The notes beneath the pieces were generated by a model. That model did not search any database, was not told the DNA's origin, and was given only the letters and a program-made list of their open reading frames with translations. DNA of 64,000 nucleotides, from positions 5,456,001 through 5,520,000 of the forward strand of contig CAUWAG010000010.1 in assembly GCA_963556695.1 (NCBI GenBank). Direction: 5' to 3'. The number at the start of each line of letters is the position of its first letter. Position 1 is the stretch's first letter. The position numbers and the translations under genes are program-made. Of the stretch, positions 55,224 through 64,000 are shown piece after piece. This DNA is from Anthostomella pinea (taxonomy: Eukaryota; Ascomycota; Sordariomycetes; Xylariales; Xylariaceae).

Positions 55224-56625
55224 ACCTTACCTGGATAGAGAGAGAGGGTCACGATGATTGCTGAGGCATAGAGATAGAGATAGAGCTGGAGCCTGATTTC
55301 AGAGCTGGACCTCCGTCCGGCAAGGCCTCGCGATGGCACGCGTATCGTTTTGATTGGCTTTACAAATCGGGTGCTTACCTTACTCAGGCTAGGAAACAGC
55401 TGGCCTCGACTTGTTTAGCACACCGACGTCTGGCAAGCTCGAGATAGCTGGAGGAGCCGGGAGTGGATAACATGACACCACTGAGTTATATAGACACGAT
55501 CCCCATGAAGGGGCTGGTCACGGTATGCATGATGGTTTGGGGCAAGCCCTTTATAGGTGTCTTCCCGGGACCACTGGTTAGGGGAAACTGGGCGAAAAAG
55601 GGGCGGAACAGGAGGCGGCAAAGGGGGCAAAAGGGAACCTGCGCCAGTGCCAGGCCAGGTTTCATGTACCTTCCAAGCCAAGGAGCAGAGACGACATGCC
55701 CACGCTCCTATCTGGCAAGCTCGTCAAGTATGTGCCCTCCGTTCCACTTCCGCCATATTCCCCTATCTTCACCTGCGAGAACGCAAGGTAAGGGGATTTT
55801 ATGCCCTGAACCGGACGGGCATCGACAGGGAAACCTCAGGCCAAGCCTGACCCTATGCCGGCTAAGAAGCCAGAACCAACAGGCCCGTACCTATATAGAC
55901 TTTGCCGGTTATGCTATGGCTACCCGGGGCGAGGTCCATACGTGTGCATGTGGGGGCGTCTTCTGTACTCGGAGGGGATCGGGCATCTCCTTGATTTCAA
56001 CAAGAAGCTTGCTCCGGGGATACACATTAAGCATCCCTTCGAGCGCCTGCAGAACAGCCGTCTAGATTGGTAGCGTCTATTCACGTTCGAAGAATATGAA
56101 GACACGGGAGGGAGGGGGAAAATGGTTCGCGTTTTGTAATTAATCACATTCCCATCCATATCTTGGCCTGAACCCCGTGTTCAGAACAAGAAGCTAGATT
56201 GTCACACCCCATCAACGAACTGCTGGATATAGAAGGAGTCCCGCAAGGTTGCTCGAAGTAGAAGAGAAAACAACAAGGTGAAGATCGCCCGCGAAACCGT
56301 CCGACTCGTACCTGTGCCCGAGCAGCCTTCTGGGATATGAGCCGCAATCCTGCCCTTGCTTGCACCTCATCGGCATTGAACAATGGCCCCTGATTTGTGT
56401 TGCCGGTACAAACTATTCGTAACCACATCCACCCACCTCCCTGTGTGGCTTTCGCCGTTGACCGCACTGCCGTCAAGTTTGACTTTTAACACCCACATCG
56501 GGCTCATTTGTAGCCATTCTAGCAGAGACAGCCGGCGAGCGTCCGCTCAGCACCATACGCATCGCTCTGTACGCGTGGGCTGGACTCACGAGGTAATTTG
56601 TTCCAATGGACGTCTTCCACTCCCT
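55224..56625. other. intergenic, no supported gene
   Basis: 3' flanks of the convergent CobW-type and F-box genes. Long plus-strand frames (55463-56065) have no recognisable motif or splice support. Confidence 0.45.
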
Positions 56626-58611
56626 TCAACGCCACAGATCCCGAGCTCCCTTTTTGGGGCCTGCGCTGCTGGTTGGCCGAGGCCACAGGTCCTCTCTGGC
56701 GCCTCCCACGCTAACGGTGCTGCCTTTCCGCCCGTGAGCTCCGTGGCCGGCGTCTCCGGGCACCGCCAGAAAGCCACCATTCCCATTGCCCTGCACTACG
56801 ACGCTCTTCCTGGCGCCGTGTCCCGCCTGCCACCCAGCGCCGGCATCGGCCAAGCCGTAGCTGCTCATCGGGCGACCACTCGCGGCACTACCGTTACGCC
56901 CGTGGCGGCCCCGACTGCCATTGCCTGCGCCGTCGTACGCATCGAACGGGTCCATGCGGATGCTTCCCCAGTCGAGGTCGTCCTCGCCTTTGGTGTAGAC
57001 CTCGAGCGTCTGGTTGAGGGACAAGATGCCGGGCCCGCGGGGGACGTTGGACGCCGCGGACGCAAACGGGTTGTTGGAGCTGAAACGCGACGTAGGGTTG
57101 TTGCGGCCTCCCGTGCTCGAGGGTGAGAGGGTCGAGGGTGAGCGGGCCGAGAGGTTACCGCTGCCCATGCTGAACATGTTCGCACTGCTGGAACTGCTGG
57201 GCCGCTGATGACTGCCGGCGAAACCGGGCACGGGCGGAGGGAGCCCCAGGAGCATGTCGGGGAAATTCTGGTCACGCACATAGACTTCGGCCAGGCGCGG
57301 CAGACCACCGGCGAATAGCGACGAAGCTAGGTAATTGTAGTAGCCCGCGGTGATGCTCGCGTACGGCGAGTTTGTGGGCGACGCCGTGATCTCGAAGCGC
57401 AGGGACTGCAAAGACCAGTTTGTCAGTGGGGGAATGGGGCCCGCCTGAGACGGGAACGCGGAGTCGACCTCTTCGGTGATGGAGAGCGCTGTGATGTGTG
57501 GCGCACGTCCCAAGATGTCATGAAGAGTCGAAGGGTGAATGCCCGTGTTCGTCAGGGACAGCACTTTCAACGTGTTCTGCGCGTCCCCCTTCGACAGGTA
57601 GGCCACCAGACCATCCGAGGTGACACGCGGCGTGTCCTTGAGGATGAGTTCTACCAAGGGCGGGAAGGCTTGCAGCACGTCGTTGTAGCGGAAGATGTCA
57701 TCGTCCAGCATGCGGCAGTCGCTGACCTTGAGCGCGCGCAGATCCTGCAGCACGGCGAGGACCTGGCGCAGCGTTGCCGGGTCCATGTTGATCCTGGCCA
57801 GCTCCAGGACCTCGAGCTTCGTCCATACGTTGCCCCGGCCCAGGGCCTCCAAGCTGCGCTCGCTGCCGCCCATGTACGTCATCTTTCTAAGATCGGGACA
57901 TCGGGCCTGGACTTCGAGCTTGAGGGTGAGGTAGGCCGGGTCGTCGACGAACAGGCCCTCCGGCAGGTCGACGTAGCGCAGGTTGGGCAGGACGGCAATG
58001 GTGCGGGCGAGGGTGGGAGTGCTCGACTCGCGGAGCATGTAGGGGGTCTTGAAGTATCGCACGAGCTTGCCGAGGCGGGTGGGGTCCTCGCGCAGGGTGC
58101 GGCAGAGCAGCTGCAGGCGGGCGCTCGCCGTGTCCTCGGGCGCGCCGTTGCGGTCGAAACGGCTTCGGCGCTTGCGCTTCTCGGACAGGTCGATCTCGCG
58201 CTCGCAGTAGTGGACTGGGTCGATGCGGATGCTCTTGTACATCAGGGCGACTGCGGTCTTCCTCCAGCGCTTGCACACGCGGCCGGCGTGGGAGAGATCA
58301 CGCAGGTCGCAGAGCATGCAGGCATCCTCGATGGCGCTCTGCTCGCACGTCTCGTAGGACTCGTCGCGGCTGTGGGGGCAGACAAAGGCGAAGACCCTCT
58401 CGAGGATGGGGGAGGGCAGCTCCAGCCAGGGCGCGAAGACGCTGCTCCGCTCGACGGCATAGTTGTGGTAGTCGGGGTGAGAGTTGAATGCTCGGTACTT
58501 GTCGCGCTCCAGGTCGTCATGGGTGGAGGCGTGGTGGGACTTCTTGGGGGCCTTGGGCTCGGACGACGACTTCTTGCTGCGGCGAAAGAACTTCCTGGCG
58601 GCGGACTTCAT
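56626..58611 (-). CDS. F-box protein with leucine-rich region
   Basis: A single exon of 661 residues. A basic, Ser/Lys N-terminus (about 1-30) precedes the F-box around residues 63-128: WLELPSPILERVFAFVCP, then LRDLSHAGRVCKRWRKTAVA and LMYKSIRID. This matches the F-box pattern (LP..I...IF.......L......VCK.W). Leucine-rich-repeat-like segments follow (LVRYFKTP, LEVLELARINMDPATL, LRALKVSDCRMLDDDI, LKVLSLTNTGIHPSTL). The last 200 residues are low-complexity Ser/Gly/Asn/Ala-rich. F-box proteins carry substrates to the SCF ubiquitin ligase through Skp1; the target here is unknown. An insertion of cysteines and acidic residues inside the F-box (DESYETCEQSAIEDACMLCD) is unusual. Confidence 0.8.
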   Translation of the reverse strand: MKSAARKFFRRSKKSSSEPKAPKKSHHASTHDDLERDKYRAFNSHPDYHNYAVERSSVFAPWLELPSPILERVFAFVCPHSRDESYETCEQSAIEDACMLCDLRDLSHAGRVCKRWRKTAVALMYKSIRIDPVHYCEREIDLSEKRKRRSRFDRNGAPEDTASARLQLLCRTLREDPTRLGKLVRYFKTPYMLRESSTPTLARTIAVLPNLRYVDLPEGLFVDDPAYLTLKLEVQARCPDLRKMTYMGGSERSLEALGRGNVWTKLEVLELARINMDPATLRQVLAVLQDLRALKVSDCRMLDDDIFRYNDVLQAFPPLVELILKDTPRVTSDGLVAYLSKGDAQNTLKVLSLTNTGIHPSTLHDILGRAPHITALSITEEVDSAFPSQAGPIPPLTNWSLQSLRFEITASPTNSPYASITAGYYNYLASSLFAGGLPRLAEVYVRDQNFPDMLLGLPPPVPGFAGSHQRPSSSSSANMFSMGSGNLSARSPSTLSPSSTGGRNNPTSRFSSNNPFASAASNVPRGPGILSLNQTLEVYTKGEDDLDWGSIRMDPFDAYDGAGNGSRGRHGRNGSAASGRPMSSYGLADAGAGWQAGHGARKSVVVQGNGNGGFLAVPGDAGHGAHGRKGSTVSVGGAREDLWPRPTSSAGPKKGARDLWR

Positions 58612-59832
58612 GGTGGCGACTGGCAGCGGGAGCGGGAAGGTGTGAGCAATTGCGCTAGGAGGAAGGGGACGGGACGAGGTGTCGCGAGGGAAGGCAGTGG
58701 TGGTAACATGAAGGTAGGCAGGTAACCTATTACATGTAATAAGGCTCGAGAGGGAGAGGTCACAGCTGGAGGTGGGAAGGAGGAGCGGGCGGCGTGGGCG
58801 GCGTGGGCGGCGTGGGCGGGCGGGACGCTGGAGCTATTCCCTGCAGGTGGGGCCCCTGCCTACCAATGCCTGCCTACTTATGCCTGCCTACTTTACACAG
58901 TACGTAGGTACATGTAGGTAAGCACCAACAAGAGGTCTGGTGCCCAGGTGCCCTGTTGGCACCCTCAATGGTACCGAGGGAGGGAATGGAAAAAGGTGCC
59001 GACTCTCTTTTTCTTTGTGGCATGCACACAATGCGGGTTGGCGTGGCGTGCCTTTGTTGAACAAGTTGGGCGCTTCCGGGTCGAGTGTCACTAGCTATGC
59101 AAACGACTGCAGTTGGTTCGTGTTTGCTTATGTGTACCTGTCACCAACTGCATGATATGAGTATTGATCCCATAAACATTGACCCAAAACCTCAAGGTGC
59201 GTGTCTAAAACTAACACGAATATATGTACTATATCGGCAAGGTGACTGGGTAGGCAATCCCAACTGGAGGACAGGCATTTGTGAGGACAAAGGATTGCAG
59301 GCCCAAGGAAAAGATCCCAGTCGTTCAGACCGCATGCGACCAACCAACTACAGCTATGCATGTATAACCGTTGTGTACAGGTAGGTAGGTAAGCACCGAC
59401 GCACATGTACCTTGTAGTACTACCACACACAAGACACACAGCACGACGATAAAGGTATGCATCCGTTGTGGTCCATGTAGTTATTATGTTATGTGCCATG
59501 GTGGAAGGACACGGCAAAGTCCCTCCATTTATATCCCGCCCATGCGTTTGCTGTGCAATTTGGCCGGTCCTGGCAAACACACGCGGACACGCACCCTGAC
59601 ACCGATGATGATGCTTCACTCGAACCCCTGCCCCGAGTCCGCAGCCATAAATAGCCACGTGCTAAGGGAATACCAATGCTTAATGTATACAATGTTTCAT
59701 CCCTGCGAGATACCTACCTACTCAGGTACCCATGCAACGTCTGCATCCCTTGTGCCGTTCTACATCGCGCGTCCTCGCACGCCGCTGCAACAACACCACC
59801 TTCACCACCATTAGTACGACAAGCCCAGCCTA
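58612..59832. other. intergenic; promoter of F-box gene and 3' flank of glycogen synthase
   Basis: Contains a GC-rich GTGGGCGGC tandem repeat at 58786-58824, in the F-box promoter, and several AGGTAGGTA-type motifs (about 58700-58920, 59382-59392). No gene is supported. Confidence 0.5.
58786..58824. repeat. 9-bp GC-rich tandem repeat
   Basis: About four copies of GTGGGCGGC, roughly 175-213 bases upstream of the F-box start. Confidence 0.85.
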
Positions 59833-62219
59833 CTAGTTCCCGTTAAGTTGTATGTTGTCGAGGGGCGACGCCGAACCCGAGAAGCCACCGTTCTTCTTAG
59901 TCCGGAGCGTCAGTGGGAACGGGTACTCGTCAGGGTCTTCCTCCTCGCTATAGTCTCGAAAGTCAGCAAATCCCGCTAAAACCCCGCGTCGTCTGCGCCT
60001 GGCAGGGGGTATACTCACGGCAGCTTCCATGCCACATAGTCCTCCGTGTTCAACCCCTCTCGTCCCTCCTGGAGGCTGGCAAAATCGCCAGGCGTCATCA
60101 TGCCTGCTCGGTCGCGCGGCGAGCCCGGAACCGAGAACGGCCGCGAGATCTTGTGCTCCACGCCCGGGATGAAGTCCTCCTCGTCCTCCTCGCCGCTGAA
60201 CGACGCCGGGTACGCCCGCCGCAGCGCCAACTGTCGCGCCTTGACATACTCCATGCCCATCCTCTTCCAGTCCAGGAGGTCACTGAGCCGCTCCGTGCGG
60301 TTCCGCTGGTTGATCCGCTGGCGCCGGCTCTTTTGGCAGAAGTCGAACATTTGAGAAGTCAGCTGGTTGACCGAGTCGTCCACGCCCTTGTTGCGCCGGT
60401 CGACAATGTAGATGCCGTAATCGCTCGAGTTCTCGATCAGCTCCTCCATGTAGCAGCCGAAGCCCGACAGGTTGGTGGTGATGCTGGGAACACCCATCAC
60501 CGTGCACTCGGCCGGCGTGTAGCCCCACGGCTCGTAGTAGGACGCGAAAACGCCCAGATTGGTGCCGCGCACAAAGTCGTCGTAGTCGAGCGGCAGTATG
60601 GGACTCGACGAGTTTAGGAACTCGGGGTGGAAGACGATCTTGACGCGGTCCGTGGGGTGGTTGAAGAGCTGCACTCGGCGGATCTGGTTGAGGATGGGGT
60701 CGTCGTGGTCGTTGACCATGTTGTGCGTGACAATGGGAGGCAGCCCGTTCCGCTTCATGGCAAAGAGCCGGCGCCGGATGACGACACGATCGGCACTCGT
60801 GATGAGCTCCTTCTCGTCGGGCATGGGGTCGCCATCGTGCCACTTCAGCGACCGCTCGAAGATGCGGCGGCCGATCCCGCGCTCGATCACGTCGACCGTG
60901 TCCCGGAGACTCTTGATGACGGCCTGTCCCTTGAGCGCCTCGACGGTCAGGGAGGTCGTCTGCGCCGGCATGATAATAAATGCGACGACCGTTGTCTTGC
61001 TGCCCGCACTCTTTAGCCGGTGGTTGAGGCGTGCAAGCGACTCGATGAACATGTCGACACCTTTGTTCCGGTACTCATACCGCCCCGCCGTGAAGAAGTA
61101 GAGCGTGTCCTCGGGGACGAAGTCGTAGTGGCCGTAGAAGTGGCCTCGCACAAAGTCGTGGATCTTCTCTTTCGCCTGCTGGTGCAGGTTCTGAAACTCG
61201 TGCATGGCTGAGAACTTGGTGACGTTGAGACCGTTGGGCAATACACCGTCGGGCTTGCGCTTGAGCAGATGCTCGCTCTCGAAGGCGGTAATGTGCGAGA
61301 CGGTGGTGAAGACGTCGCAGGCGTGGGCCGCGGCGCGCTCTATGCAGTAGCGGTGGTAGATGCCGCGCTTGCCGGCCTCGGCGTCGACATCGAACCACTG
61401 CAGATTGTTGTAGAAGTCGACGGAGCCGGCGCAGAGATAACGACCTAGCAGAGTGGCGTGCGTGGTGAAGACGGTAGTCACGTCCATGCGACGCTTCTTT
61501 GTGAGCGGCAATGCGACACCGGCCAGCCACTCGTGAAAGTGGGCAATAACAGCTTTCGTCTTCTCGTGGCAGACAAACTAGACGCCAGGTTAGTGACGGG
61601 AGACCGACAGGGAATACGGGCAGCGGAACCTACCTCACCGAGGAACCAGGCGACCAGATAGCCGAAGACGATGGCCTCGCTAGTCTCGTCGTCGCCCGGC
61701 GGCGCGGGGATGCTGGCGACGTTCCACAGATCGGCCTTCCACTCATCCATGTACTTGTAGGCGGTCTTGGTATCGATGAGCAGGACTCGGGGGGCGCCCT
61801 CTATTAGCCATCTGCCGTAGAGCATGCCGATGCCGCGCTTCCTCATGGCCTCGATACTCTTGGCGAGCTCCGGGGTGTTGGGTTCCAGCTCCTCGACCTC
61901 GACGGCAGCCTATGCGCAGTTGTCAGTCACGGCGGGCGCCAGGGAGGAGGAGTCGTAAGGGTTGGCGCTTACCGACTGGTGGTTGAGGGGCCCGATAAGA
62001 GTGTAGCGGTCGCCATATTCGGCCGTGGTGACGGGGGCTTTGGATTTGAGGACGGAATAGATGCCGCCGACTGGGAGATAGGGTGGTCAGCGTAGTTCTT
62101 GTGGTTCTATGAGCACAGGGCATACCTCGATGGGCGACCTCTGTAGCGATCTCGAAGAGAATGTGGTTCTTGACCTCGCGAGGAGCTCTATCTCCATTTT
62201 CGGTAGCTTCGCTGGCCAT
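59833..62219 (-). CDS. GSY1: glycogen synthase
   Basis: Five exons on the minus strand: 62126-62219, 61973-62070, 61634-61909, 60019-61577 and 59833-59947, giving 713 residues, close to other fungal glycogen synthases. The enzyme (EC 2.4.1.11, GT3) adds glucose from UDP-glucose to glycogen in the cytosol. Seen: [20 protein letters not shown] and the VL.SKAPVT start of the GT-B fold, [37 protein letters not shown], the [13 protein letters not shown] region, [15 protein letters not shown]-like [10 protein letters not shown], and the C-lobe [20 protein letters not shown]. The arginine cluster for glucose-6-phosphate control is [20 protein letters not shown] (about 574-593). The C-terminus is Ser/Thr-rich with several possible phosphorylation sites ([17 protein letters not shown]), so regulation by both phosphorylation and glucose-6-phosphate is expected. 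Two AGGTAGGTA motifs lie in the leader. The start at 62219 fits family alignment. Confidence 0.95.
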
Positions 62220-63856
62220 GGCTCGGACGGAAAACTGGAGAAAGGAGAGCAGGAGGAGCAAGAGGAGCAATGATGGACCGACGGACGGAGGTAGGTAGAA
62301 TAAAATCAAAATAAAAAAGAGCTGCAGCTAGGTAGGTAGCAGGATTGGGCTAATGCTAGATTAGAGTATCAATGTCTTGGACAGTTGTCACTTGTCTCAC
62401 ACACAGAGATCCCGAGGCTGCGTCTGAATAAGAGCTCACTTCGGACGAGACCTGCAGAAGCGTGGTGGAGGCGACGTACAGAAGACCCAGCCAGAGTTAG
62501 GATAGGGGATTATATAGGACAATCGAGAGTGCAAATGGGAAGGGCTGGGCAGGCGGTCGCAGGGCCAGTCAATTGAGTTTACCGACGACGGGAGGTAATA
62601 AATTGGAAGGGAGAAGGAGGAATGACTTTGCGAAATGGGACTCTGCGCGACAACAACATCCCATCGGCCCCATCCACAGCATGGAGGCTTGAGCTCCAGA
62701 CCCCAGAGTCAGACCAGTGACCGCCCGCACAGTCCCCACCTCCAGCTGGTCTAGGAGTGGGGTATAGCTCGTACCGTGTGGAATATTGACCGTACCGTGT
62801 GGGAGCATACTGAGATCACTGTGCTGAGATTGTGAGATCAATTGTACAGCCTCGAGGAGCCGTCCAAGCGCTGGAAACAATAAACCGAAAAGAGCTCTAT
62901 TCCCTCCTAGAGACAGTCGCTTAATCCAGCAGTCATCACGCAACGCAAGCATTTGAAAATATACGAAAATAGTAGTCATATTAAGTGGCGTTAACTTATT
63001 ATGTCTATGATTTTACGTCCCTTTTTTTTTCATGCTTTGGTCGGCTTACATGTATGAATTACAGCCGCCCAAGGTTGCATGAGTTCCTTGTTACTAGCAA
63101 AGAGTCCGCAACACTAATATTTTTGTATAAGAGGCTATTCGACTGCATTAGCAGCCTTGGATCTGACGAGCGGTGAGAAGTTCCTCCATGGAATCTTGCG
63201 ACGCGACGGTCTGGGTGGATTTTGGCTGAATATGGGCTTGATACATGAAGTCTTTCCAGACTCTTGAAGGGCCGTTGCGCCGTTGAACTCGCATTGCAGG
63301 TACCACGCATGGATCGTGTTGAGATGGGATAGGTCATTTGCTATACCCAACAAAATCTTTGATCATGTAACCACGCTCGGTTTTTCTGTGCCTGGCAGAT
63401 TATTTTAGGAAATGACTGACGGTGCAGAGTCCTCCGTTGACGGGTCCCAGGGAATCCTCCCACGATTTTGCTATGACTTCCTACCACCACCATCTACAGG
63501 CATATTGTTCCTCATGACGAGCTTCGCAGAAGCTTGTTGTTTATCATGGGAGTCCCGACCTCCGACGCCTTTCATGATGGAAACTATTTTGAATAGACAA
63601 CGGAGTCGGGAGTATTCCTCGTCATGCACCGTAGTCAATCACTGTCGCCGTAATTGCCCATCCACTCCACGCCAGCAGACCCTCAACGATCCTTCGCCCT
63701 CATCAGCCAACTCACAAACATGTTATTTTTAATTATAGTACAGAGTATCATGACGGTGGGCCATTGGCGGTTTCATCGATCTGAAGCCTTCTCAAGCGGC
63801 CCGGACGGCACGTCATCGTCGACCCCTTCGATATGACCAAGTGCAGTGGAACGTGA
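62220..63856. other. divergent intergenic region, glycogen synthase promoter at left
   Basis: Holds the leader and promoter of glycogen synthase, with GGTAGGTAG at about 62289-62298 and 62330-62340. The rest shows only short unsupported frames. Confidence 0.5.
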
Positions 63857-64000
63857 TATAAAGGCGTACTTGATGCCCAGCTCAGGACAGGGAGGTAAGT
63901 CGTCAGTCAGTCCATCACGAAGCTCCCCATCATCACGAACTCCCACCGCAAAGTATCACGAAGCGCTATCCCATAGCATCACCACCAAGCATTCCAAACC
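63857..64000 (+). promoter_or_regulatory. core promoter and leader of a gene beyond the right edge
   Basis: TATAAAGG at 63857-63864, then C/T- and CACC-rich sequence with ATCACGAA three times (63914, 63932, 63955). This is what a fungal core promoter and 5' leader look like. No start codon fitting a gene was found before the window ends, so the gene lies to the right. Confidence 0.6.

Noticed and set aside
55463..56065. Plus-strand frame of about 200 codons
   Set aside because: Arg/Ser/Pro composition without any motif, and it overlaps other frames. Treated as 3' flank of the convergent genes.
57496..58725. Long plus-strand frame of over 400 codons
   Set aside because: It is the antisense shadow of the F-box gene, whose sequence has the clear F-box and leucine-rich signatures.
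59913..60617. Plus-strand frame opposite glycogen synthase
   Set aside because: Shadow of the conserved glycogen synthase C-terminal exon.

Overview
The window is eukaryotic: nuclear DNA of a filamentous ascomycete (Pezizomycotina, probably a Sordariomycete). This rests on protein genes cut by short introns of about 48-170 bases with GT..AG ends and CTAAC/CTGAC-like branch sites, a fungal Zn(II)2Cys6 regulator, a fungus-type dolichol kinase and glycogen synthase, and GC-rich gene blocks broken by long AT-rich blocks that look like products of repeat-induced point mutation (RIP). I could not name the species, and no database search was possible. Splice sites were placed by eye, checked by reading frame and family similarity.

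Layout. 0-15 kb: a small secreted cysteine-containing protein (472-1012, minus) with a 14-bp minisatellite just upstream; a conserved small membrane protein (4757-5242); a seven-exon alpha-glucoside-type sugar transporter (8373-10307); a single-pass membrane protein (10469-10975, minus); and a seven-exon DHA2 drug-efflux transporter (12311-14749, minus). 15.4-27.5 kb: an AT-rich repeat block with one intact pogo/Fot-like DNA transposon (22481-24340, open transposase, 50-bp terminal inverted repeats, TA flanks), two decayed relatives, and several short GC-rich islands that read as solo LTRs, two of them nested in the decayed transposons. 27.6-35.5 kb: a 5'-incomplete cysteine-rich gene at the block edge, a Zn2Cys6 regulator (28839-31545, minus) and dolichol kinase (32726-35530, minus). 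35.8-39.7 kb: a second AT-rich block with two more solo LTRs.

41-64 kb: a Thr/Ser-rich mucin-like surface protein (41379-42673), a FAM32A homologue (43991-44507, minus), a Gly/Ser/Ala/Pro-repeat surface protein (46533-47303), an orphan 163-aa protein (48771-49262), a secreted calcineurin-like phosphoesterase of the 5'-nucleotidase type (50048-52379), a small conserved-looking protein (52910-53313, minus), a CobW-type GTPase metallochaperone (54066-55223), an F-box protein (56626-58611, minus), glycogen synthase (59833-62219, minus), and at the right edge the core promoter of a rightward gene lying outside the window.

The genes do not form an obvious metabolic cluster. They are mostly independent housekeeping genes (protein glycosylation, glycogen, ubiquitin, metal handling) mixed with surface and secreted proteins and transporters. 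The most informative part is the transposon landscape: long repeats are decayed by C-to-T/G-to-A change, short solo LTRs remain GC-rich, and one apparently young transposon sits intact among its ruined relatives.
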